Source: Sipunculus nudus (Eukaryota > Annelida > Sipuncula > Golfingiida > Sipunculidae). Taken from it: DNA of 64,000 nt. The notes below the pieces were generated by a model, which searched no databases, had not been told where the DNA came from, and saw nothing but the letters and a program-made list of their open reading frames with translations. Both the position numbers and the translations under genes were made by a program. Of the stretch, positions 1 to 11,700 are shown one piece after another (position 1 is the stretch's first letter; each line of letters begins with the position of its first letter). The DNA is taken from NCBI GenBank assembly GCA_026874595.1, contig CM049310.1, forward strand, positions 2,976,001 through 3,040,000. The letters run 5' to 3'.

Positions 1-287
1 AATACTGACTTAATATCTGGCATTTACATAGGAACTATATAGAGGAATATTTATGGTAAATATGAAGAAAACCAGATGAGTGGTTTTGATATTAGGCAGT
101 CCTGAAGTGTAAAAATAGATTTCTAATAAAAATTGAGGTTTTTCCTTAATATCTCGAAGGAACGAAGTCCTATAGACCCAATTTTCGGCATGGTTGTAGA
201 TTTTGGGGACATCTAACTGTATGCCGAATTTCAGATTCGAAGGTCCAACGGTGTCGAAACGTGCCAGTCTTACAGACAGACATCCAG

Positions 288-322
<35 letters not shown>

Positions 323-382
323 GACGGACGACGGACAATGGACCATGACTATAGCTCAGATGACTTAAAAAGCTGAGCTAAA
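1..382 (+). mobile_element. T1 copy G, 3' end only
   Basis: The window opens inside a T1 element. Bases 1-260 match the 3' halves of copies D, E and F (the CTGACTTAATATCTGGCAT block, then CTTAATATCTCGAAGGAACG). An ACAG/ACGG microsatellite follows at about 270-335, then the terminal CTATAGCTCAGATGACTT and GCTGAGCTAA. The final hairpin is degenerate here because the AGTCA arm has become AAAAA. Confidence 0.75.
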
Positions 383-419
383 AATACAGGCAATTGGCCA
401 GGTCAATGGAGAAGGGGTG

Positions 420-1352
420 CTGTGGTACCTTCACACTAAATGTGGTGCCAATAGTATCCCCAGACAATTAACCCCCCCCGCCCCCTCCCCCCAGCCTCGA
501 AGAATAGGATCCCATCTTGAATTCAGATGCAGAGACTGACACTTGGCAAGCCACCATGGTTTCATATAAGTATGGGCATATTTAAGGTAAAGGTCACTCT
601 CATAGGAGAGGTCATGATCCAAAGATGCATCAAACTTGTGGGTTTTGTGACTGTACCTCAAATTTTTACATAGTTATTGCATTAACATCATTTTAACAAG
701 AAAACAACACAAGGTAGCGCCACCAGTCTTCTGCAAAAGACAAAGCTATCAAAGATCTTCGGTCAAGTTGATGTTTGGATCATTCCATGTATCCCTTACT
801 GAGATATTCAAGATTTTGTATGAATTTCACCAAATATGGGAATATTCAAGGTCAAGGCCACTCTCATAGGAATGGTCATGGCCCCAATTTAAATAAACAT
901 CATCCCATAACCCATATCTATGTATATGCATAATATAAAAGAAATCTGTCCATTAGTTTTTGACTTATAATGCTCACAGTACTGCCAAGTGGCAATTTTG
1001 GGGGTATTAAAAGGCAAGAAAACAAGTAAAGAATAGTAGGTGGTGCCACCAGTTTCTGGAACATGACAACCCTATCCATGATCTTCGATCAACTTGATTT
1101 TTGGATCAATCCATGCAAGATTTCTTGAGATATTTAAGAATTTGTGTGATTTTCCCCAAAATTGGACCTATTCAAGGTCAAGGACACTCCTAGGAAAGGT
1201 CATGACCTCATTTTAGATAGGCGTCGTCCTTTCACCCATATCTATACATATACCCTGTTTGGTAAAGATCTGTGAAATATTTATATGCGGCAGCGGCGGC
1301 GGTGGCGGGACCGTCATGAAAACATAAAACTTTGTCTGGGGATACAATAATG
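420..1352 (+). mobile_element. T3 element, copy 1
   Basis: AGTATCCCCAGACAATTAA near 450 is the inverted counterpart of TTGTCTGGGGATACAATAA at about 1331-1350. The interior holds two core units with GGTAGCGCCACCAG and GGTGGTGCCACCAG, each followed by AAGATCTTCGGTCA-type sequence. A GC-rich run GCGGCAGCGGCGGCGG precedes the 3' end. The build matches the copy at 34.7-36.4 kb. The exact 5' border is unclear. Confidence 0.65.
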
Positions 1353-2480
1353 GTTTAATGGGTAAATTATTTGATAATGCTTCATTGAAGTTGGACATGC
1401 TAAACATTTTCTTCTCTTTATGCACTGCCCATGGGGTAAAAGTACCTTTAAAAGCCTGGGAAAAATGTTCCTACCAGTAAAGAAAACAGGTTTGCAGGAA
1501 CCCTGGACTTGTCCCCAGTTAATGTGTTGTCAAAAACAGATACTGATGACGATATGATAAATCATATTTTCTGTATTTATGTAAATGGGATCTGGTCATA
1601 TTATAGGATTTTAAATGTTTGATTGATCCTGTAATTCATTCATCCAATATATTTATCATTAAATTCATTATCATTTAACACATTGCAAATATGATTTCAG
1701 CTTCTAGAATTTCACCCAATTCTGTAAAATTTACACATAAAACAAACAGCTAAATAAATGGAATAAGATAAAAGTTAACTGATGATTTCAGCATACATAA
1801 AAAAAGGGAAATGGAGAAGATTAATTATACTAGTTGGTTCTAAGGTAAAGATGTGTATCTTTTCAACAGTTTACAGTCAGTCTGCAGGGAACACTTAACT
1901 AATATTCACCTATTGGCCAACGTGGAACTCAAAATGACTGGGATTACTTGAATTTTGATGAAACAATGGGACAATGAGACAAACGGAAAACTGGAATACT
2001 GTAAGCAGTGCTTTCAGGAACTTCGGGTAAGTATCAGAGATGTTCAGAACCTCTTACGGATGCTTGGTTTTGAGGGTCCAAGCGTCTGATGGGACGCGTA
2101 AATTTCTGGCTTTAGCAGCCTGTAGCAGTCACTGACCTTTACCAGCTACTTAAGTGAAATTGTCAGCTGTGTAAACATTGCGCTGATAACTGAGGCTTAC
2201 ATTTTGAAATAAGCAAATATTCATATAATGACACAATTTCTTATCATTTAATATGATAATTAAATAAAATATGGAAAAGATTCTATTTTACTTTAAACCC
2301 TTCAAAATATCATCTCCCCTTGGGACACTCTAAACTCAGATCTCCCCAAAATTTTTTAATGAGGGTCACGGACTCTTCAAATTTTTCTTCCTATTGAAAG
2401 CCCTGTGTAAGCCAATCCCTAATTATCAAAAACAATCAAGTACACTTTGTGTTTACAATATATAAAGGACATAAACTTAC
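1353..2480. other. No feature recognised
   Basis: AT-rich sequence without convincing exons. The next MEGF8-like exon was looked for on the minus strand and not found. I see no repeat family member here. Confidence 0.5.
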
Positions 2481-2729
2481 TTCAAGACAAGAATGACAAT
2501 GAACAAACTGTTCACATAAGGCACACTGGTTTTCTTCCAGAATCAAGTGCTGTGAAGACCCAGCATCTGTGCACGAGCCAGAAGGTGATGTATCATTACG
2601 AAGCATGCAGCGACTTTCACCTTGGCACCAGCCGCATGACATGTCTGTCATACACGCCAGACAAGTCTGGTAACCTGAGCACTGACCACTGCTGTAAGGC
2701 TCCAGAAACTCTGCTTCAATGAAATCATA
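2481..2729 (-). CDS. MEGF8: MEGF8-like exon: PSI domain
   Basis: A 249-nt, 83-codon exon, acceptor ATTTCAG, donor GTAAGT, phase 0 to 0. After YDFIEAEFLEPYSSG comes a textbook PSI core, CSGYQTCLACMTDMSCGWC, then ESRCMLRNDTSPSGSC (sequon NDT), and a second cysteine run NQCALCEQFVHCHSCLE that starts the next module. MEGF8 carries a string of such PSI units, and the 'C-x2-C-x5-C-x2-C' spacing matches them. The donor sits inside the next cysteine cluster, so the following exon must begin with the rest of that module. I did not find it in bases 1-2480, and it probably lies left of the window. Confidence 0.85.
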
Positions 2730-5700
2730 CTGAAATAGAGGGAAAAAAATCACAGGATATATACATCATACAAGAAGCTGCATAGCATTTACATAAGTTT
2801 ACAGCCATTACCATTACACAATACCTTTTCATCTTAATATAATGGAAGTGATTAAATATTAAAGCTAGTAAGTACATATCAGAGGTTTGCAATCATCAAC
2901 CGATCGTGGACAGCTTGTTGCCTGTACCTAAGTGACAGTAGGGGATAGGCATCAAACACACTTGAAAATTGGGTATTGGTGAAAAATAAATATCAAGTGG
3001 AAATTTTTCATCAAGTCTGCCAGGAATAGGTAAGTTTATATCCTTGCAGCTTGTGTTTTGTGAAGAGGCAGAAACCTGTAAAACTCTACCCTAATGAAGC
3101 ATTCTCAGTCCCTGTTACTTGAATGCAATGTAAGTTATATATTTTGAGATGTTTGCAGACACTGACAACATATCAGTCATTTTTGGTATATTCTGAACAT
3201 AAAAAGGACCTGATTTTCTTGAGTTTATTGATCTGCTCTTTCTGGAGCAGCAGTTAAATTACAATTATAAAGGTGAATATTCAGACACTGGCACACTGTT
3301 TCCGTTTACTTGGAACTTCTTGTGTTAGTAAATTTACTTTCAGCTATTTACTAAATATGTAATTAAAGAGTCTGTAAATTTAATGGTGATCCTGTGAAAT
3401 GGGAAAACTGTTGCCTTGTGGCCTGTAACCTTCCAAAGAACCCTAATTAACCATACTGGTGACTCTGTATACAAATAAGTTTCATACAACAAAGACATAT
3501 GTAATCATCGCACTACAATACCAGGATTACATACATCTTTTAAACATTAAGACTATTTAGTTATGTACAATAAAGTGTCCAGTAAACATACGGCAGGTGG
3601 TTCAGGGTTCCATTTCAGTGTAAGTCTCCAGTGGTTAGAAGAGCTGGATAGATGAGACAGGTTGCTCATGGCTTCAATATAGTAGCGGCTGTCTGGAGAA
3701 TCTGATGGAAATACATCACCGCCAGATGGCCGTGTTGACGTGATTTTTTTGTCCGGTGTATATAAAATTTTTTCCTGAAAGTAAAGATATCAGCTCTTAA
3801 CTATACATGACCTAATATTATTATTCTTCAAATCTATGCTTGACCTGAGATTAATTTATTCTTTAAATCTCTGTCAGTCTCTCTCTCTTTTATAAACTCA
3901 TTTTTGTTTTCTGTCGATTCTCCAGGTGTGCAGGCATGTGTGTGCAACATACCTGAGGAATGGTTTCAAGTATTTTAAGAAAAGTGCTATATACAGGCTG
4001 GGAGTGTGAACTTCTCAAGCTGATATAATTTTGGTGCAAGCCCTCTCTCATATATTCCAAATATGGGCCTCTTATGGGTTTGACACCACTCTTTACCTCC
4101 AAGAAGGATCATACAGCTATGAAGCATCATTTGTCAGTAAGCATGATGAAATCACACCTGTTTAGTGAAGTTGGCTGTGGGCCTGTTAGTATACAATATA
4201 ATGATAGGTGTTGATTTTGTGTACATGTTAACCAAGCTAGGAACATCCTAGTGCACAGGCTTTGTGTTAAAGTCACATTTTCATTATATTTAAATAATAA
4301 CAAGTGACCCATGGGTCATGACGCTCAGCTGACTGGGAAGAGATTCGCAAAAGGAAATTTTATCATCTGAATGGTAGTATATACCCATTCAACTGAAGCA
4401 TCAAACAGATTAACCAACAGGCCAAGATTGTGTCTGCATTTATATATATTTCAAAAATAGAGAAAAAATGTGTAAACTTAAAAAAAATACAGGTGGCTCC
4501 TCCAGTCTGCAGAAACTAATAAAAACACTTAATGGTCAATATACATGCAAAGAATCATGGTGATCTCTGCATTAGTTGTTCAGATACTTCAGCTTTTGTA
4601 TCAAATTTTCCATTATTCTGAGGGATACTTCAGAGTCCTATAGCTTGAATGAAATGGGAAACAAGAGACCTAATTTCAGGTTTCCACAGACACTTTTCAC
4701 GGGCCTCCTTGCATGACAAGAATGAAGATTCTAGGTCCAGTTGTTACTATTTGTACCCTGTTGACAGATTACCACATCTTAAAAGGTCTCAAAAATAGAG
4801 AAAAAAATTTGTAACAATTTGAAAAAAATAGAGGTGGCGCATCCAGTCTGCAGAAACTGATGGAACACCTCATGATCAATATGTATGTGAAAAATCATGA
4901 CCATCAGTGTTGTAGTTATTGAGATACTGCAGTTTTTTTTATCAAATTTTTCATTATTCTGGGGGGTATTTTGGAGCCATACAGCTTGAAGGATATGGGT
5001 AACAGAGACCTAATTTCAGGTTTCCATGAAGACTTTTCATGGGTCTCCCTGTGTGTCAAGAATGAAGATTCTAGGTCCAGTTGTTATGATTTGTGCCCTG
5101 TTAACAGATGTTCATATCTTTAAAGATCTCAAAAATAGAGAAAAAATGCGTAAACTTAAAAAAAATACAGGTGGCTCCACCAGTCTGCAGAAACTAATAA
5201 AAACACTTAATGGTCAATATACATGCAAAGAATCATGGTGATCTCTGCATTAGTTGTTCAGATACTTCAGCTTTTGTATCAAATTTTCCATTATTCTGAG
5301 CTGTACTTTGGAGTGCCATAGCTCAAAGGATATGAGTAACAGAGACCTAATTTCAGGTTTCCATGGAGACTTTTCATAGGTGTCTCACTGTGTCAAGAAT
5401 GAAGATTCTAGGTCCAGTCTTTACAATTAGTGCCCTGTTAACAGATGTTCACATTTTTAAAGGTCTCAAAATTAGAGAAAACAATTCGTAAAGAATCGAA
5501 AAATACAGGTGGCGCCACCAGTCTGCAGAAACTGATGAAACATCTCATGATCAATATGTATGCCAAAAATCATGACCATCAGTGACGTAGTTAATGAGAT
5601 ATTGAAGTTTTTGTATGAAATTTTTGACTATTCTGGGGGGTACTTTCGGGCCCCGTAGCTTGAAGGATATGGGTAACAGAGACCTAATTTCTGGTTTCCA

Positions 5701-8700
5701 TGGAGACTTTTCATAGGTCTCTCACTGTGTCAAGAATGAAGATTCTAGGTCCAGTCTTTACAATTTGTGCCTTATTAACAGATGTTCACATATTTAAAGG
5801 TCTCAAAAATAGAGAAAACTAGATGTGTTGGAACGACACGAATGCCCCCGCCTGGGGCAAATTAGAAACATTTGTAAAATTTTGAAAAAATTTTTAAGTT
5901 CAGGAGGTGTCGTATGGTCAAAAGTAGGTCAACAAGGGCAAAATGCAAACTTGATCTGTAACGGGTCATTATCAAGCAAAACACCAAAAATCATGCCAGT
6001 ATATGCAGGCATTGTGAAAAAAAGTCCATACATGTGCATTTTCCATAAAAATTTCTGTCTTTCATGAAATTTTCTATGTTTAGGAGCCGTAAAACAATCA
6101 AAAGTAGGTCAACCGGGACGAAACGCGAACTCGATCTGTAACTGTCATTATCTGCCCACACATAAAAAATCAGGGTGGTATCTGCAGGCATTGAGGAAAA
6201 AAAGTCAGTACATATGCATTTGTTATGAAAATTTCTATTTTTCATGAAACTTTCTATGTTCAGGAGCAGTCAAATGGTCAAAAGTACGTCAACTGGGACA
6301 AAACAAGAACTCGATCTGTAACTGGTTATTATCTGCCTACACAAAAAAATCAAGCCCCCATCTGCAGGCACTGCGAAAAAAAGTCCATACATGTGCACTT
6401 TTTTATGAAATTTTCTATGTTAGAGCACCGTCAAACGGTCAAAAGTAGGTCAACTGGGACAAAACGTGAACTCGATCTGTAACTGGTCATTATCTGCCCA
6501 CACACCAAAAATCAGGCCAATATCTGCAGGTATTGCGAAATCTGTACAAGTGTATTTGTCATGAAAATTTATATTTTACATGAAATTTTCTAAGTTCAGG
6601 AGCCGTAAAACGGTCAAAAGTAGGTCAACCGGGACGAAACGGGAACTCAATCTGTAACTGGTCAATATCTGCCCACACACCTTAAAACCAGGCCAATATC
6701 TGCAGGCATTGCGAAAAAAAGTCTGTACATGTGTATTTGTCATGAAATTTCATATTTTTCATGAAATTTTCTATGTTCAGGAGCCGTAAAACGGTCAAAA
6801 GTAGGTCAACCGGGACAAAACACGAACTCGATCTGTAACTGGTCATTATCTGCCCACACACCAAAAATCAGGCCAATATCTGCAGGCATTGCGAAAAAAA
6901 GTCCGTACATATGTATCTGTCATGAATATTTCTATTTTTCATGAAATTTTCTAAGTTAAGGAGGCGTAAAACGTTCAAAAGTAGGTCAACCGGGACCAAA
7001 CGCAAACTCGATCTGTAACCGTTCATTATCTGCCCACACACAAAAAATCAGGCCAATATCTGCAGGCATTGCGAAAAAAAGTCCGTACATGTGTATTTGT
7101 CATGAAAATTTCTATTTTTCATGAAATTTTCTAAGTTTAGAAGCCGTAAAACAGTCAAAAGTAGGTCAACTAGGACAAAACGCGAACTCAATCTGTAACT
7201 GGTCATTATCTGCTCACACACTAAAAATCAGGCCAATATCTTCAGGCATTGCGAAAAAAAGTCTGTACATGTGTATTTGTTATGAAATTTCTATTTTTCA
7301 TGAAATTTTCTAAGTTTAGGAGCCGTAAAATGGTCAAAAGTAGGTCAACCGGGATGAAACGCGAACTCGATCTGTAACTGGTCTGTATCTGCCCACACAC
7401 AAAATATCAGGCTAATATCTACAGGCATTGCAAAAAAAAGTCCGTACAACTGTTTGATTTCGGAAGGACGGAAGGACAGAATGACGGACATGGGTAAAAC
7501 TATATGCCCCGGCCACATTGTGGCGGGGGCATAAAAATTCATAAAAAATCGAAAATTACAGGTGGCGCCACCAGTCTGCAGGAACTGATGTAACATCGCC
7601 TGATTAATATGTATGCCAAAAATCATGACCATCAGTGATGTAGTTAATGAGATATTGAAGTTTTTGTATGAAATTTTTTACTATTCTGGGGGGTACTTTG
7701 GGGCCCCATAGCTCAAGGATATGGGTAACAGAGACCTAATTTCTGGTTTCCAAGGAGATTTTTCATGGACCTCTCAGAATGTCAAGTAACAAGTTTTTAC
7801 GTCCAGCGGTTAGGATTTGTGCTAGGTTAACGGACGGACGGACAGACAGACGGATGGACGGACAGACGAATGACGGACAAAGGGTGATTGCTATAGCTCA
7901 GATGACTTACAGTCAGCTGAGCTAAAATTTGAGTATCAATTAAACAAAGTAGATTTATTTATTGTGGACCCCAGTGGAATGCGGGAAACCTTTGTACTGA
8001 CATTTTAGGATACTAAACTTATAATATGATCACTACTTAATTAATACCATACCTTGTTGGCTGGCTGGTCATCAGTGCTGACATGCACTGAGGCAGTGTT
8101 ACCACTCGGCCCGCTTGTTTCCAGCGTCAAACTGATGGGCTTCCCGTCCTTCTGTTTGATACCTAGCGGGTGGATGTACCCACGCAGCACTGCGATGTAC
8201 CCCTGAGGTCCCCCTGCATGTCCCTCTGTCTTTGACTTGTAGTAGTTGAAGATATCAGACATGGACATCATTGTAAAAGCCTGAAGTGAGACACGACCCC
8301 TGTCAACTTGATTTCACATTTTTACAGGGAATTCAGCTGATTTTTTTCTGTACATGATGAATCAGATAATACATCAAAAGAATACTGGTAGTCAACAAAT
8401 GACTTCGTGTATCCTCCGAAATCAAAGTGGGACAGTAGGTGAGGCATGGATTGAATGGCAAGGGGAAATAGAGTGAGATGTGTAGCATTTAAGTATGGAT
8501 GTCTGCCACGTAAACATGATTGTAGGTGGCACCACCTGTTATTTGAAAGAGAAAGCTATCCAAGATGTATACATATGCACAATTTTAGGCAGATAAGTCA
8601 AAACACTGCCGAGATATGAGTCATTTTATCCCACGCCAGACAAACAGAATGATGCTGTGCAAAAATGGTTGCAAGTGGCACCACCAGTTTTGCCTATGAT

Positions 8701-11700
8701 AAAGAGCTGCGAGATCTATAGATACACATGCAAAATTTCAGGTCAATACATCTTACCAGTCATGAGATATTAGCCACCAGTTTTGCCTATGATAAAGAGC
8801 TGCGAGATCTATAGATACACATGCAAAATTTCAGGTCAATACATCTTACCAGTCATGAGATATTAGCCACCAGTTTTGCCTATGATAAAGAGCTGAGATC
8901 TACATACATGCAAAATTTCAGGTCAATACATCTTACCAGTCATGAGATGTTAGCATGGACGTCTACAGCTTAACCGTAAATGTAGGTGGCACTACTTGCC
9001 ATAAAATCGAGAAAGCTATCCAGGATGTATACACATGCAAAAATTTAGTGTACAAAGACTTACAGATGCAGAAAGGAAAAGTCAAGGGTCAACGCAAAAT
9101 TGTTAGGCACCAGTTCACGGGCCGCGATAATGGGGTCAAGTTTTGTAAAAATCAGACGAGTGGTCTCAGAGGAGTTCTTCAGACAAGAACACAGCGGCCA
9201 TGGAGACTGGGATGGGAGCAGCAGAACCCAGTCAAAACATAGTATCTGCAAAACTTTGTTTTGGTGGATACAATAACTGAAATTAAACAGATACCTTACT
9301 TTCTTTGAAATTCCTATAGAAAGATTAAATGCATATGACAAAACAGTTTGTGTTTGCCAGTATATAAGCCATAAAACAACATCATTAGTCTGTTTGCAGA
9401 ACACACAATGTCAGCGTGTCTACTAGGTTGGGAACTTTATTTACAGAGTCTCTGATATGCAACTCAACACCATTCAGAATATATGACTCAATTACAGCAT
9501 TTTCAAAGGACGCCAATCTTCACACTGTACTTGTTTATAAATTTAATTTTCTAGGCTAAATTAATGTGTAAGAAAACTTTGGGGTGTTGGAACAGAGTAC
9601 AGATATTCTAGAAAATATACGACATATATTGTATCACATATTTTATCTTGAGTGAAGTATGGAGATATGTTACAGGAAGTACAAGGGCAATACACCTGGA
9701 AGGACTGAGCACATTTAAGCAGGACTTCCGATTACCTTATCAGGATAGTTGAGATTCATTGGGCTTCGGTAGCGGACTGACTGGACACCAGCTCCTTGGT
9801 TTTCTGTGCGACATTTGTCAAACTCTGTCAGCTTCAGGCTCACTTTTCCCCACCACGGCTCTTTACCAGATGATGATGTGGTGTCAGGGCTGCACCAGCC
9901 TTTTGGATCTGAAATATCATCAAATCACGCTAAAAATATCTGCTCAAAATGGTAAAACCCTCAAAATAATTACTGACAAAAGCCTTATCTGGAAATTATG
10001 TACACAGTTATGATGAAATTCAGGGGCTGATTTTCTTTACTAATTTGCATGGTGAAAGGAATAAATGTGGGAATGATGCATATTCCTTTGTCTTATAAAA
10101 CAGACATAAACTGTTGTAAAACGAGGCCTACAGGCCTAATGCGAACCTGTGCAATTGGATGTACACCAGGTATAATGCGTCAATGCTGGACGGTTACTTT
10201 TCAAGTACATCTGTAACATGTACATGAACAATGCAAGTACTATACATTTTTAAGAAGGACCAATTACACAAACATCACAGCTGAAATGCTGGCACGGGTG
10301 CACACAAAACAAAAAAATGATGGTAAGTGGTGACACCAGTTTTGTGAACAAGAAAGCCAAAGCCATCACAGCTGCATGGACAAAGGCCTCCTAAGAATCA
10401 TTTTTGTGCAATGATACAGAAGCTGAAACAACAGTTTTGCAGAAGAAGACTACTGCAGTCCTCAGTTTGAAATAGGCTTACTAAAATTATGAGGTTTTTG
10501 TCCATGAAATAACAGTTTGATTTAGGTGGCACCACAAAAAAAGCAATTCCAAATATGAGTCATGTGACAAACATTTGCACAAAACTTGGTGATGCTAGCT
10601 CCTGTCGTTTCTGAGATTGTTAAGTCAGTATGCTTACTTGGCCAAATGACTAAGTTCAAATTCCTGTAACTTGGCCAAATTTCATCAAAACCAAACCATT
10701 TGAACAAACTTGAAAGAGCTTATCTCTGGAATTATTTTTGTGAAATATTGAACAATTTCACTGAATGATTTCAGAGAAGAATATTTTCAAAGGTTCTTTT
10801 AGCTTTCCCCCGTAAAATAAAAGTTAAATCAGGTGGCACCACAAAGCGCTCCATCCCACAACATTTGATATGTGACAAATTTTTGCATAAAATTGGGGGT
10901 GCTAGCTCCTGCTATTTCTGAGAAATTATGGGTAAATATATTGATGCCCATTACCCCTAGTACAGAAAAGGATGATGCAGGTGATGCCACCAATACTTAA
11001 AATTCATATTTGAGTCATGTGACCAATATTTGCATAAAATTTGGTGAAGATAGCTCCAGCCGTTTCTGATATTGTAATTTTTGTAACCTTTTTTGGCCAA
11101 ATAACTAAGTCAAGCTTCCTGTAACTCGGCCAATATTCACCAAACAGGAACCATTCGAACAAACCTGAGAGACTGGACAATTTCAGAGAAGAAGATTTTT
11201 AAAAGTTTTTTTAGCCTTTTCCTTATAAAATCTAAGTAAATGCAGATATCAGATATAAGCAAAATCGGATAGAGTTTTTTAATGACTGATCTTTTGCAAA
11301 AAAACTGTTGATGCTAGCTCAAATGATTTTTGGGATACCATGGGTAAGGTACAGACAGCGCTGCACTTTTCACTGATCATTTGCAAATAATTTGGTGATG
11401 CTAGCTCCAACGGTTTTTGGGATATCATGGGTTAACTACAGACAAAGCTGCCCCATCGCATAAGCTTACAATTTCACTAAAAATTCAGCAATCCAACTCG
11501 GAGCTAACCCTCTCACCAAATAAAATCAATGCAGTTAAGCATGTGGATACAGTTTGTGCTACTTTACTTTTATCTGACTACCCTGAAAACTAACAGATGA
11601 CAATGGGGGGAGATGATGGCCGCTGAGCAATAACTTTAAAGTGATGTAATATAATCACTTACCACTCCTGGGTTGGCAGTTGTTGGCTTTTACACACCAT

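Larger units (their letters stand above)
4492..7800 (+). repeat. ~337-bp tandem core units of T1 copy A
   Basis: Five units start with a GGTGGC(G/T)CC(A/T)CCAG core at 4492, 4833, 5170, 5509 and 7561. Each continues CTGCAGAAACTGATG, then ATTCTGGGGGGTACTT, GGATATGGGTAACAGAGACC and TGTCAAGAATGAAGATTCT. Spacings are 341, 337 and 339 bp. The last, 2052 bp, becomes about 334 bp after removing the T5 insertion. Confidence 0.8.
4299..7925 (+). mobile_element. T1 element, copy A, with internal tandem units and a nested T5
   Basis: The 5' end is AACAAGTGACCCATGGGTCA followed by CGCTCAGCTGA. The 3' end is a stem-loop with 13-nt arms AGCTCAGATGACT and AGTCAGCTGAGCT (7895-7923). GCTCAGCTGA at the start is the reverse complement of TCAGCTGAGC at the end. 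The interior is a tandem array of about 337-bp units whose cores begin at 4492, 4833, 5170, 5509 and 7561. An ACGG/ACAG microsatellite lies at about 7829-7875. No transposase or Rep/helicase frame is visible, so it is non-autonomous. The architecture resembles pearl/Helentron-type elements. Confidence 0.8.

Noticed and set aside
4500-4545. Hammerhead-ribozyme-like CTGATGA in T1 units and in the 37-bp array
   Set aside because: The second core box (GAAA after a closing stem) and a cleavage-site stem are not present at the required positions.
7891-7923. ATAGCTCAGATGACTT in the T1 terminus looks like a tRNA A box
   Set aside because: No B box follows at the right distance and the sequence is explained by the terminal stem-loop.
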